A DNA stretch of 64,000 nt, from the NCBI GenBank assembly GCA_946811695.1, contig OX328125.1, forward strand, positions 94,576,760 through 94,640,759, given 5' to 3'. Each line of letters starts with the position of its first letter. Position 1 is the stretch's first letter. Shown here piece after piece: positions 32,936 to 44,590 of this stretch. This DNA is from Gonocerus acuteangulatus (lineage: Eukaryota; Arthropoda; Insecta; Hemiptera; Coreidae). A program made the translations under genes and the position numbers. The notes beneath the pieces are model-generated. The model saw nothing but the letters and a program-made list of their open reading frames with translations. It had not been told where the DNA came from and did no database searches.

Positions 32936-33248
32936 AGGTGGCTAGACATTATTAAATGGGTGAAATCACAGATTACATTTACCTTAGGAATGGATAATAA
33001 GTATTCAGAGTACCTATTTGTGGAATTTTGTTTTGATTTCATGGCATCAAAATTAATTAATTAATTGATTAGTAATACAATATATCCCTTTTAATAAATT
33101 TCTAGATTTTTCGTAAATTTGTAAACTGTTTAATCTGTACTGGACAAATTATAACATGACAAGAAAAGACAATGAAAAAATAAGATAGAAAATGGTTCGT
33201 TGGCATAATGGTTCGTAAGGCATTTTTATGGTCCATTAAAAAGAAAAA
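32936..33248. other. Unassigned AT-rich sequence
   Basis: Nothing recognised. Confidence 0.4.
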
Positions 33249-34365
33249 ATTATATTTACATTTACTATCAATTTACAATCAACACACTACTATATACTAA
33301 AACCTTAATGACAGACATACAAAAATTGGAACTTAAATACAAAAACTCTACTAATACTATACATCATAGAAAATTATATTTACATTTACTATCAATTTAC
33401 AATCAACACACTACTATATACTAAAACCTTAATGACAGACATACAAAAATTGGAACTTAAATACAAAAACTCTACTAATACTATACATCATAGAAAATTA
33501 TATTTACATTTACTATCAATTTACAATCAACACACTACTATATACTAAAACCTTAATGACAGACATACAAAAATTGGAACTTAAATACAAAAACTCTACT
33601 AATACTATACATCATAGAAAATTATATTTACATTTACTATCAATTTACAATCAACACACTACTATATACTAAAACCTTAATGACAGACATACAAAAATTG
33701 GAACTTAAATACAAAAACTCTACTAATACTATACATCATAGAAAATTATATTTACATTTACTATCAATTTACAATCAACACACTACTATATACTAAAACC
33801 TTAATGACAGACATACAAAAATTGGAACTTAAATACAAAAACTCTACTAATACTATACATCATAGAAAATTATATTTACATTTACTATCAATTTACAATC
33901 AACACACTACTATATACTAAAACCTTAATGACAGACATACAAAAATTGGAACTTAAATAAAAAAACTCTACTAATACTATACATCATCGAAAATTATATT
34001 TACATTTACTATCAATTTACAATCAACACACTACTATATACTAAAACCTTAATGACAGACATACAAAAATTGGAACTTAAATACAAAAACTCTACTAATA
34101 CTATACATCATAGAAAATTATATTTACATTTACTATCAATTTACAATCAACACACTACTATATACTAAAACCTTAATGACAGACATACAAAAATTGGAAC
34201 TTAAATACAAAAACTCTACTAATACTATACATCATAGAAAATTATATTTACATTTACTATCAATTTACAATCAACACACTACTATATACTAAAACCTTAA
34301 TGACAGACATACAAAAATTGGAACTTAAATACAAAAACTCTACTAATACTATACATCATAGAAAA
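33249..34365 (+). repeat. 124-bp satellite, 9 tandem copies
   Basis: The landmark TATATTTACATTTACTATCA begins at 33251, 33375, 33499, 33623, 33747, 33871, 33995, 34119 and 34243, an exact 124-bp period. Only two differences from consensus were noticed (near 33959 and 33987). Because 124 is not a multiple of three, frames shift in every unit and no product is expected. Confidence 0.97.
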
Positions 34366-34453
34366 TTTGACAAAACAAATTTGATATTTTATAGTTTTTA
34401 TTGTTCCTTTAATACGTGTTAATAGTTGAATCGCCTAGCCAGGTCAACTTATA

Positions 34454-34457
<4 letters not shown>

Positions 34458-34484
<27 letters not shown>
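34458..34484. repeat. (TA)n microsatellite
   Basis: Short TA run. Confidence 0.85.
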
Positions 34485-34554
34485 TTATTTATTGATTATT
34501 ACATCCTGCATATAAATACATCTGGTAATATGATATACGATACAATATGAAGGT

Positions 34555-34820
34555 TCTTTGCTCAAGGCCTCCCAACTTCATCCTCGATTAACGTCAGAAA
34601 GACGCTAAGATGACGTTGAGAGGGGCCTACACAAGCTCCCTTCTGTACAGACCAGTGGCTGGAGTCGAAGACAGATCGGTGAGCCACAGAAAATTGTCCC
34701 ACTTGAACAAGCAGAAAGCCATTGCTAACACTTCACTTGGTCACTGCAGCAGATCTCTAGGCCAATGTCTTTTGAGTCGCCTCGGTGGAGAGAGTGCCAC
34801 TTGATAGGGAGAGGACTTCA
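34555..34820. other. GC-richer block, unidentified
   Basis: Composition rises sharply relative to the AT-rich flanks, and a 64-codon frame (34610-34804) is open. Its residues (SLLYRPVAGVEDRSVSHRKL) match nothing I recognise. It may be an old repeat or an exon fragment. Confidence 0.35.
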
Positions 34821-34984
34821 AGGACTTTATTATAAAATAATAAATAAATAATATGTACGTTAAAAGATTCCAAGTTGAGTCATCTTATTGGACAAACACA
34901 TACACATTAAGTGGCCGCAAATATGAAACAATATTAACAGCTATAAACTGTGGTGAACTAAAAAAATAAGTATTAACCTGTGAT

Positions 34985-35253
34985 TTAATGTGGTGTTAAC
35001 TCGATTCCACATTGGCCATTCTATTATTACCTTTCAACACCTACTAACTAAACAAAAAGAACCATTTTTTAAAAATTTACTTATTGTTTACAATGTTTTA
35101 ATTTTTAGCATGGAAGTACTATATAATGTTTTTATTTACCCAACTTTAGCTGCTTTAAAGTACTGTATTAACAATAATACCAATAAACCTAATATCTTAG
35201 AGTCTTTACAAATTTTAAATAGAAATAACTTTTTTTTTAAATATAACTCTTAA
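34985..35253 (+). pseudogene. LINE C-terminal fragment
   Basis: VLTRFHIGHSIITFQHLLTK has the spacing of the LSRLRIGHTRLTHxYLL block at the C-terminus of I/Jockey-group LINEs. The following Cys-Cys-His motif is decayed (EPFFKNLLIVYNVLIFSMEV replaces PPxCxxCxxxLTVxHIL). The remaining frame matches the usual C-terminal length. It is followed directly by a tandemly repeated presumed 3' UTR (35291-35761). No reverse transcriptase precedes it. Confidence 0.65.
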
Positions 35254-35290
35254 TGCAAAATTTAAGTAAATGAATGTGCCTTAATAATTT

Positions 35291-35761
35291 TTAGTAAGGT
35301 GTTAGTGTATATAGTGAAGTTAGCTGTTCTACGAAACAATTAATTAAAATTATGCGTACAATGTAATGAAGTTCTTAATATGTTTAATAGACTCCAAATA
35401 ATAATCCATTATTAATTTATCCAAATGATCTTTTTTAGTTACTATTTTTAGTAAGGTGTTAGTTTATATAGTGAAGTTAGCTGTTCTACGAAACAATTAA
35501 TTAAAATTATGCGTACAATGTAATGAAGTTCTTAATATGTTTAATAGACTCCAAATAATAATCCATTATTAATTTATCCAAATGATCTTTTTTAGTTACT
35601 ATTTTTAGTAAGGTGTTAGTGTATATAGTGAAGTTAGCTTTTCTACGGAACAACCAATTATATTATGCGTACAATGTCATGAAGTTCTTAATATCTTTAA
35701 TAGACTCCAAATAATAACCCATTATTAATTTATCCAAATGATCTTTTTTAGTTACTATTTT
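35291..35761 (+). repeat. 157-bp tandem repeat, 3 copies, LINE 3' UTR
   Basis: TTAGTAAGGTGTTAG recurs at 35291, 35448 and 35605, exactly 157 bp apart. Copies 1 and 2 are almost identical; copy 3 is more diverged. The array starts about 35 bp after the stop of the LINE fragment. Confidence 0.93.
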
Positions 35762-36440
35762 TTTTTATTGTTTGTCTGAGTTTAATTTATTTATTTTTAT
35801 TAATTTTTCTAAAATTCAATTTGTTTTCTCAATCTTCATACTGCAATGAAAAAAAACTTTTTGATCACGTGCATGGAATATTTCATCCGAATTTTCTATT
35901 TTTCCGAATTGCTTTTTGGTTTGCTGAATCCAAAAAAGACCGCCATTTGTGGCATCTTTTCTTCTTCAATCCTATCCCACCCCTTTTTCCCTCCCACTTC
36001 TCTTTGAATTCGTATCATTCCTAGGAGTGATATGACTTAATAAGAAAGTCAAAAAAACGTATGCAATTCATAAAATTGTTAACCTGGCACCATCGACCGA
36101 ATCTAAGGTCTAACGCTAAATAACAACTCAAGAGACATATATTCAAATAACACTGTTCTGCAAAAAAAAAATTTTTCCCCTCCCTTGAACAATTTTGCCT
36201 GTTTCTCATGTTTTCAGGTGTGCTGAGTCCGAATCTGAACTCAGAAAAATTCTATCACCCTCTGATTTTGAGAGAAAAGAGGAGAAACTTGGAAAAAATG
36301 AAAAATTGTATTTGAAAATTATTGTCTTTATTATAACAGATTTTTTTTTCTTTTTCAACGGTAAAATATAATTAATTGAATCCTGCATGCTATCAGGTAT
36401 AATACTAGATATGACACAACTCAAAAAATATACACACATC
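35762..36440. other. Unassigned AT-rich sequence
   Basis: No recognised feature. Confidence 0.4.
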
Positions 36441-36441
36441 G

Positions 36442-36740
36442 TCAATGAGTATTTTTTTTTCTTTTGTACTCTTCCTCCTCTGTCTCCCGCTGCAGTGTCC
36501 AGCAGTAATCCGCCAGCATCTTCTCATTCCATTTGCCAGTATATCTTTTTTCCATTCGGGATATGTCTTGGTGGAATCGTTCTCCATGTTCGTCCGAAAC
36601 TGGACCCAAATTTGGGGCGAAAAAGTCTAGGTGACTATGCAGGTTTCCCAAAAACTTAGCACATACCTCTTGAAAAGCAATCCAAGCCTTTTTCTCAGTA
36701 GTATTTAACTTTGCTTCAAAAGTGAGGTCCTTGCCTCAAG
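36442..36740 (-). pseudogene. Fragment of an uncharacterised repeat-associated protein (HGERFHQDI type)
   Basis: The minus-strand frame is open from about 36740 to 36442. It contains EKKAWIAFQEVCAKFLGN, then GPVSDEHGERFHQDIS, then MEKRYTGKWNEKMLADYCW. From memory, a protein type ending HGERFHQDI...MEKRYxGKW...MLADYCW recurs in multiple copies in arthropod and cnidarian genomes. I know no assigned biochemical role. A TGA closes the frame upstream. Downstream, the frame ends in a Lys-rich tail and a stop, as expected for the natural C-terminus. The rest of the gene is missing, so this is probably a dispersed repeat fragment. Confidence 0.6.
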
Positions 36741-37129
36741 ATCAAAAACTGAAAAACACTTTTAGCCATATTTCTTCAACCACTTGTAATATTCCCATCA
36801 AATGTTTTTTCGTTCAAATATACTTCATTGCGCTCAAAATCATCGGGCTTTTGAATTTTTTTCACTATGTTTTGATGCCAAAAAAATTCGTCAAATTTAC
36901 AAAAAACTCACATTTTTGGATAAAAAACTAGAATTTCTCAAGAAACTGTGCGTGATAGACAGAATCTGACTTCAAATTCGTGTTCAGCACATTTGAAAAC
37001 AGTAAGAAAGCATGTTTTGGTTTGAAGGAGGATTTTCGTGCAGAACAGTGTAATTAGTTATTCTAAAAATTAACTAGACATGATGGAATGTTAGAGAATT
37101 TTTTTTCGATTTCAGCATAAAAAAATCCT
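36741..37129. other. Unassigned sequence
   Basis: The minus strand may continue the repeat-associated coding fragment in broken frames. Nothing can be read reliably. Confidence 0.3.
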
Positions 37130-37248
37130 TGTGAAATAGTAAAAATCTCATGCAGTGTTTTGGACGCAGATCTGCGTTATTACTGTAATTTCGTTACTAA
37201 TTATTATTTTTCTGGAAATTATAACGGTTAATTAAGAGAGAGAGAGAA

Positions 37249-37312
<64 letters not shown>
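37130..37312 (+). repeat. Dispersed repeat ending in (GT)n(GA)n
   Basis: CTCATGCAGTGTTTTGGACG, TTACTAATTATTATTTT and CTGGAAATTATAA match 58545-58628. Both copies run into a long (GA)n tract (37273-37312 here). Confidence 0.85.
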
Positions 37313-37316
<4 letters not shown>

Positions 37317-37715
37317 TATTCTGAAATGTTGGAATGTGTGCGAGGGCAATGGCTTTTACTATGCTCGGCTAGAATCTACGTCGCCTTCTCCTAATATAGC
37401 TATGAGCACATCCACGCCTTTTAATAAGATCACAAACCATATCCCGCTCCATCACTAATGGTATAGAGTCTAGATGTTTTCGGAGCCATTCAGTATGTCT
37501 CCTGTGGTGAGATCATTATTAAAACAAGAATTTACTAAGCATTTTAAGCGTTTTCTACCTCCCAACATTGGATGGAACCCCGCTCATGACGAAATCCGGA
37601 TCAAATTATTATTATTTTTTTTTTGCTATGCTCTACATCGATGGTGAATGGCATTGAATCACTCTTTTGCACTTAATTGCTGCTCATAATGATATTTCTA
37701 ATACCAAGTCAGTAA
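37313..37715. other. Unassigned sequence
   Basis: No recognised feature. Confidence 0.35.
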
Positions 37716-37721
37716 AAAAAA

Positions 37722-37838
37722 GGGGGTCTCCCGTGGTCTAGTGGCTAGCGCCCTAGATTCATAAGCGAGAGGTGGTGGGTTCGATTCCCACAGGTGGCAG
37801 GAATTTTCTCATCCCACGGCTCGTTGGGAAATTTCCTC
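37722..37838 (+). mobile_element. tRNA-derived SINE, 3'-truncated
   Basis: GGGGTCTCCCGTGGTCTAG, CATAAGCGAGAGGTGG, GGTTCGATTCCC and GGAATTTTCTCATCCC. It ends in the body without core or tail. AGTCAGTAAA lies on both sides (37707-37716 and 37839-37848), a plausible TSD, with five or six extra A/G bases on the left. Confidence 0.8.
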
Positions 37839-37848
37839 AGTCAGTAAA

Positions 37849-38440
37849 TTACTAATCTAAGTAAAATATTTCAACAAAAAAAAAAAAAAAGTAAAAAATA
37901 AACGAATCAATGATAAAAAAAAAAAAGAATCTATATAAAACACCACAAATAAATTGAAATTAAACATTAAATATACAAGCTCAAGATTCATTAAATTTAG
38001 AAATAAAAGAACCTTCGGATGGTCTCATATTTTGTAATATTTGTTAATTTTTTTTAAGTGTTTAAAAAAGTGTACATCAACACTATACTGACCTACCTCA
38101 AAAATGTCGGACTATATAATCTTATTTGATGGCAATAAGCACTGTTGACTTAAAAATAACATTATACTTCCATAGATACTAGGTACAATTTAACGGAGAA
38201 CACAAAGTTTTTTACAGTTAAAATTTTATACAATTACTTTAGCTATGCTGATTTCCTAGAATGAATGCTTCTGAGGATGCTCTTCTATTGTCAGTAAGCA
38301 GGTCAGTAATGTCCCGAGTTATGTCAAAGTTCGTTAGTTCTTTATTGCTGATCCGACACGTTGATCTTTCAGTTTTAGTCATTATGTATGCGCGTGTGGC
38401 CTATTCGCAGTCTTGCAAGTACTATTTCCTCTCACCAGAA
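37849..38440. other. Unassigned AT-rich sequence
   Basis: A tracts lie at 37877-37890 and 37915-37926. Nothing recognised. Confidence 0.4.
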
Positions 38441-38471
38441 GTATATATATATATGTATATATATATATATA

Positions 38472-39870
38472 CAGTGTTGTAAAATACCCGGGTATTTATT
38501 CTTAAGGGTAAATACCCAGGGTATATACCCAGGTTAAATACCCAATTTCATAAATACCCGGTTATTTAAGGTATTTAACTAAACCGCGACTTAGTAATCG
38601 AATATTGTAAAATGTCATGGATCTTGCCAGTTTAGAGCTATTGCAACACTGAGAAACTATTAAAACAATAATAAATTATAAAATAGGATCACGGAGAGGT
38701 TAATAAATAATAAATTATTACCTGAAAATTTGCCATGGACCTTACGACTACCAATAAAACAAGTTGTTTGCTTAAATTTGATACTACTGTACTGCATCCA
38801 CAAAAATTTAGTCTCAGCTAAAACTTTGGACTAGGATTATCTCAATTTCTCAAAACAAAAATTAAATTAAATTACCTATTCATTGATCAAAACACATGTA
38901 CCTTTCAAGTCTCTCCACCATAACATGGGACTTATTTTATTATTTTCTTTGTCATTGTCTTCAAGACCTTCCCAAACAAAGTTGCCATAATCCCTCTTGG
39001 TCCCTATGGCCAGCTGTGTTTTTCCGAAGATCAACTGATTTCAATCCCATTCTTCTGCCTAACTCACACACAAAACAAATGGAAGAGTTCAACAAGTCTG
39101 CAGCTAGATGTGCGTTTCCAACACCAAACTGAATGCGTTTCTCCTATTTAGTTAATACAAGTTTTTCCTCCGTTCTTTGAAGAGAAGATTCTGGGTTTTT
39201 TGTTGAAGAGTTTTTAGTAATTCTTAAATCTCTTATGAACTGTGTGGATCAAAGGGGCATTTAACTGAATAACAGTGATAGGTTCAACAATTGGATCAAG
39301 GATGTTAACTAGTATCCCAACTCAGACTCAAAACACTCTGTCATCAAGAAGCTACCTTTTCCTTTCTGGTGAGATTTCCGCTTACAGTAATGTTGTTACT
39401 ACTGAATAAGTGTAATTTCAAATAATATTAACAAGGATCACAAACTTAAACTTAACTTAAAATGGTTTTGAACTATTATAATAAACATTAAAAATGTTTT
39501 TGGTCCTTTTTTTAAATTTAAATAAGTCCTTAATAATTGAATAAAATTAATTAACCTTCCCCATTGTAAAAGTAATCATAAATATTCATAGATATACATT
39601 AAGTTGTAAATACCCATAAATACCCGGACCGACTTTTAACTTTCTTTAAAAAATTACTGGGTAAATATTAATGTTCATTAAGTTTTTATGATCAAATGGG
39701 CAAGTTTCAGTCCTTGTTTGCGCTAAAAAATATTCAAAGTAGCTGTATCAAGCTCAAGAACTGAAAATACCCACTTTTTGGGTATTTACCTTCCCTGTGG
39801 GTAAATTCCCGGGTAAATACCCAATTTATATTTACCTACCCACTGGGTATTTACCCACCCCACATCACTG
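38472..39870. mobile_element. hAT-like element with GGGTATTTACCC subterminal clusters
   Basis: A 1399-bp element bounded by CAGTGTTGTAAAATACCCGG and the complement of CAGTGATGTGGGGTGGGT. TATATATA lies on both sides, compatible with an 8-bp TSD but lying inside a TA array. Both ends are packed with AAATACCC and GGGTAAATA words: about six in the first 100 bp, and several in the last 100 bp and near 39610. A decayed coding block may lie on the minus strand at 38890-39140, but no catalytic motif is readable. Confidence 0.72.
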
Positions 39871-39876
<6 letters not shown>

Positions 39877-39905
<29 letters not shown>

Positions 39906-39918
39906 TTGTGTGTGTGTA
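39877..39918. repeat. (GT)n microsatellite
   Basis: About 18 GT units with one interruption. Confidence 0.9.
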
Positions 39919-40544
39919 CACAAAGCAGATCCTTATTTCTCAAATGGGTATTATTAAAGTGCATTTTCTCGTAGTGCACTATCCCGAGGCTGCTTAGAAG
40001 GATGCAGCCTACTTCCATTCCTTTGGCCTATTTATGCAAATTAGTTTAATTAAATCATACTCCTAATTGAAACAATCATCGACCTGCGCTAAGAAATAGG
40101 CTCGGGATACACTATTTATATTTCACTTTAAAACTCACTCAAGATGGAGTATTGAATTTTGCGGTATGACATATCCCTAATATAAACAATCCGTAATCCC
40201 TAAATTTTGACATATTTGAGCCGACTTATTCTTGTTTTGTAATCCATATACTATCTAGGACAATACTGCAAGTTCCAATTAGGGATTTGTTTTCATGAAT
40301 TTTTCGAATTTTGTCCAGCTAAAAAAAAAAATACCACTGTGCAGCGTTGTGACCAGGTGTCGTCAGTGTGATCTGTTCTGCAAGGCGGCCAGTTTTGCAT
40401 TTTTTTTTATTCCACTTTTATGTAAGACTCACTATAATCACTAAATATCAATTTCATCAAGAACAATTTTCATTTATGTCTGATAATATCACGAAAATAA
40501 ACACGAGATTACTTTTATTTATTTGATGTTATTTTCAGTCTAGA
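39919..40544. other. Unassigned AT-rich sequence
   Basis: No recognised feature. Confidence 0.4.
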
Positions 40545-40920
40545 GGGGGCGAGGTTAGCTCAGTGGTAGAGCACTGGACTAATAAGCTGGAGGCCTGGGG
40601 GCGAGGTTAGCTCAGTGGTAGAGCACTGGACTAATAAGCTGGAGGCCTGGGTGCGAGGTTAGCTCAGTGGTAGAGCACTGGACTAATAAGCTGGAGGCCT
40701 GGGGGCGAGGTTAGCTCAGTGGTAGAGCACTGGACTAATAAGCTGGAGGACTGGGGGCGAGGTTAGCTCAGTGGTAGAGCACTGGACTAATAAGCTGGAG
40801 GCCCGGGGGCGAGGTTAGCTCAGTGGTAGAGCACTGGACTAATAAGCTGGAGGCCTGGGGGCGAGGTTAGCTCAGTGGTAGAGCACTGGACTAATAAGCT
40901 GGAGGCCTGGGGGCGAGGTT
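40545..40920 (+). repeat. 52-bp tandem array of a tRNA-Ile-like 5' half, 7 copies
   Basis: Units begin with GGGGGCGAGGTTAGC at 40545, 40597, 40649, 40701, 40753, 40805 and 40857, with a partial unit at 40909. Each contains the 5' acceptor strand, the D arm (an A box with TTAGCTCAGTGGTAGAGC) and an anticodon-arm-like CTGGACTAATAAGCTGG whose loop centre reads AAT. There is no T arm or B box. The source is the head of the SINE family at 23617. Confidence 0.95.
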
Positions 40921-41052
40921 GGTTCTTAACAATATTTGGACGTGTTGCAGTAAATTTTAATAAGTAAAAAGAATAATTAAATTCATACAATTGATGCAGA
41001 GAAAATACACGAAACTACTTAGTCCGTTCACAATGAAAATCCTGCTGAGCAC

Positions 41053-41056
<4 letters not shown>

Positions 41057-41130
<74 letters not shown>
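41057..41130. repeat. (TA)n followed by (GA)n
   Basis: Compound microsatellite. Confidence 0.95.
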
Positions 41131-41132
<2 letters not shown>

Positions 41133-41674
41133 CCAAACGTTTATAGAAAATACATGTTGAAACCTATTCTCTGTAATAGCTGTGGGATTTTCATGAGCCC
41201 ATCTTGTAATGTTAGCTTCATTGGTCGAGATTATTTTCAATGGAAATAAATTATCATTGTGAATTGTTGCAAGAATACAATGGCTAAAATGAGGAATATG
41301 GCGGCAGGCAATTTGGCGAACTTTGAAAGATGATAATCGCTGCTGCTATTCACTCCAAAGTATCTGTGTAACTGATTGAAAAATTATTTAGGAATCGTAG
41401 AAGAGACCAAAAACGTAAGATAACGAAAGAATATAAAGAATAACATAATGTTTACATATGAATCTGCATTAAGAATATCGCAGGAGAAGAATATGACAAA
41501 CTTGGAAAGGCGATAAGCGTTATCCCTACCATCCTCAAAAAGTGCTGAATTTATTAGTTCAAGATTATGCCATTAGACCGAATTTTAATTATTCTTTCTT
41601 TCCATTAAAAATGTTTATAAATAACTAAAAAATGAAAACTTGTTTTGTGATTTTCTCAAAAACGTATACGCATT
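41131..41674. other. Unassigned AT-rich sequence
   Basis: No recognised feature. Confidence 0.4.
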
Positions 41675-42020
41675 TTTGGACCTGATAACTCGCCATCTGG
41701 CGAGTCACTGTGGAGTGACATACTACTGGCGACTATACATTTTAATTATCTACGCATTCCTCTGAACCATTTCTTGGGTCGCTCCTCCGCCATTTCATTT
41801 CTTATAATACTCTTATGTCCTGGTACCTACATAAATGTACCCTTATTACGTTTTACGAAGCTAAATCATTATCTGTATTTTAAAGAACATTTCTCTTATT
41901 ACTATTTGCTTTAAAAAATTTTATTTATATCTTCAAAACGATATTAATATAACATTTTCTAATATATTATAATCACATTCCCAGAGTATATTAAAATAAG
42001 CGTAGAATGCACATTTTATT
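41675..42020 (+). repeat. Dispersed repeat shared with 54163-54546
   Basis: Long collinear similarity from TTTTGGACCTGATAACTCG through GTCCTGGTACCTACATAAAT to AAATAAGCGTAGAATGCACA. Relative to the other copy it lacks an internal block of about 50 bp. No coding; family unknown. Confidence 0.88.
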
Positions 42021-42449
42021 GGATAAATCTTTAAGATAAAAACGGCGCCTTTGAAATAAAAAACGGGAGAGGGAATATTTAGTGTTGAGACATGCTTGGA
42101 AAGACTGAAGCAACAGAAAGCCAATCTAAACATATTGGACAAAACCCCAGCATTGCTGGACAGAACCTCATATTAAATTCTTCATAGTTTATCTCAGCCC
42201 CACTATTATAGTAGAAGTTGACAATAACCAGATCATTTCAAGAAATAAACATACAATGGAATTTTTAATGAATGACAATTTTGAATATTTACATCCTATT
42301 CTCTAATTTGTTGTTTTAAACAATTGTTTTATCATTGAGAATTAACGAATTAGCCAACTTAGGCAGCATCAAAGTTTATCTTATAAATTATTAAGATCCT
42401 ATCTTATCAAAAAAGAAACCCTTATTTTATTCTTTTCACACCTTTTGGT

Positions 42450-42630
42450 TGAGACCGTCGTCATTGGCGTTGGTTAGAGTTCTGTGGGCGAGCGCTTCAA
42501 CAAAAGTACGTCATCCTCAAGCCATTGTTAAGATAGTACTGGGTCAGGACTAAGAAGTCTGATGACTGATTGATGTAAGTTGTTGTGCTTTCTATAAATG
42601 GACGTTAAATTTTAAATAAATAAACTTGAT
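42450..42630 (+). mobile_element. Probable SINE with AATGGACGTTAAA tail
   Basis: It ends TATAAATGGACGTTAAATTT then AAATAAATAAA, the tail of the tRNA-Lys-like family. The head (GTCGTCATTGGCGTTGGTTA) is only weakly tRNA-like. Confidence 0.4.
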
Positions 42631-43768
42631 GTATTATTTTTGCATAAAAGAAAAAAAGCGAGGAAATTTCAAAGCTTTCTTAAATGCTGAGTCTATGAAA
42701 TCAGACATTTTTTAAAAGAAAATCTAATACATTTTGAGAACTAATCATTTATACAATAATTAAGAATATTTGTTTCCTATATATTTTTCATAACTTTTCA
42801 CCTTCTTCCCAGATTGAAATGTCCATTTAAAGTAGAGAATAGTCGTCGGAGAGAATACAATTGAAAGTTACAAAACTAATTTTTGAGCTTTCAAAAAGTG
42901 AATTCTGCAATTATCAGCAATTATTTTAAAGAAGGTAATAAAGTATTGGAGTTTCGAGTGACGTCCGTCGGTTGAGACGGAAATTAATGAAATTAATTTT
43001 GGCGTGAAATTATATTCGTAATTTTTCGGAAATTGATATGTAATCATTGCGTATACTTCTGTAAAAGGCTGGCGTATATAATGCGAATATGAAATAGATG
43101 GATAATTTATTACAATAAATGAATAATTGTTTTTTATGAACTTCCAAAATGATATTTTCATTGACAAAATGATCTCCATTTAGAGGAAAATCAGGTCTTA
43201 TCTGGGACTTCAACAGTAGTTTATAAGAACTCGTTTTTAGTGATTGAATCAGTTATTAATAGCTTTGTTTATTTATTTATTGTTTATCGCTTCAAAGCGA
43301 TAAAACTATTCAGAATATTATTTAAAAAAAAAATTGTACTAACGAATTAAGACGTTAATTGTCTCTGTACTGTTTATTTTTATATCTATTAATTATATGT
43401 ATGTATGTGTTCATCAGTGCATTTCATTAATACATGAATGTATAAAACACAATAGTGTGTATTACTAAATTTCTCATATAAATTAAAAAAAAAAAACTAT
43501 TCGGGAGACGAATATATACCGTCACCCGAATAGACGTCACATTCTGTCAAATAAATATTTATTTTCAAGTAATTTGGCATTTCGCGGTTTATTTAAAAAA
43601 GTTTTAACGTCTAATTACAAATGAGTCATAATATTCCAAAAGGAGCTATGTCCATGAAAGCTAATTGTTGAGGAAACGAAAAAAAACAAAAAAACTGTTA
43701 CAGGATCTAATGTTTTTAATTTCCGTTGAAAGTTTTTTGTTTTTTTAAAAGGTATTGGTTTACTATAC
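42631..43768. other. Unassigned AT-rich sequence
   Basis: A frame of 103 codons on the minus strand (42868-43179) shows no recognisable domain. Confidence 0.4.
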
Positions 43769-44040
43769 AGGGTTCCATGATGTTTTACATTTTTACTACA
43801 ATAATTTTTAAGAAAAAGTAAATTAATATTTTGGACGTGGGGAATTTTGGAACTGTATGCTGGACATGGATCCTCTTGGAAATGGATGACTCAAATAACA
43901 TAGTTGTTTTTAAATTTAAACAAAAATTTACGAAGAGGAACCGTCAGGCGGTTTTGCGGTAGTATTGTTAAGAACTCTGCAGAGATTAAAATTCTTCATC
44001 ATTGAAGTGTTTTTTTTTTATTTATTTAATTGTCTAGTGA
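43769..44040 (+). mobile_element. Possible mariner-like terminus
   Basis: TACAGGGTTCCATGATG resembles a mariner end. About 120 bp inside, a short stretch (KFKQKFTKRNRQAVLR) could be a transposase start. No right end was found. Confidence 0.3.
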
Positions 44041-44267
44041 GGTGAACTCTAAATTGCAAAATTTTGAGATATTATAATGTTATTGTCCTCGTTTAATATA
44101 GTGGCAGAACGTAGAATGTTATCCTTATTAGTCCGAAGCCTCAAAACGTTTTTCTACTTCCCAGACAGAAGAAAAGGGAAACAAGGAATGACATTGCGGG
44201 AAGAAATGTGAGAATGAAATCTAGCCCGGAGAAAGCTAAATGGAAAAATAAGAGTTTTGGGTTGCTG

Positions 44268-44280
44268 AGATTGAGAGAGA

Positions 44281-44333
<53 letters not shown>

Positions 44334-44338
44334 GGAGA
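44268..44338. repeat. (GA)n microsatellite
   Basis: GA run with minor interruptions. Confidence 0.9.
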
Positions 44339-44511
44339 TAACAGGAGTACTGAGGAGGTCGTCAACCTTTTGCCCACCAAAACACTGCCGGCTTCATGCT
44401 CGCGAAAATAACCTCCCTACTCTTACACTCCAAGATAAACACTCGTCAAAACCATCTACAGTCATTCACGGTAGAGAATCCTGGAACTGGTGGAGGTCCT
44501 AGCCACCAAAT

Positions 44512-44590
44512 GGATTTTAGCGCGTTTCCTTCCTCCTTCCATATGAGTGAACCGTTGTGACGCGATCCGGAGGTACCGATGAAAAATGTC
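44512..44590 (+). repeat. Dispersed repeat (TTAGCGCG-TTTCCTTCC family)
   Basis: Same family as 14755-14845 (minus) and 29315 (plus). Confidence 0.55.

Noticed and set aside
33249..34365. CRISPR array
   Set aside because: The repeats are contiguous 124-bp units with no variable spacers, in a eukaryotic repeat context.
34990..35253. Independent host gene
   Set aside because: The LTRFHIGHS block and the repeated 3' UTR fit a LINE C-terminus.
40545..40920. Tandem cluster of tRNA genes
   Set aside because: Units are only 52 bp and lack the T arm, so no complete tRNA is encoded.
42868..43213. 103-codon minus-strand protein
   Set aside because: No domain, no homologous motif, and typical AT-rich random composition.
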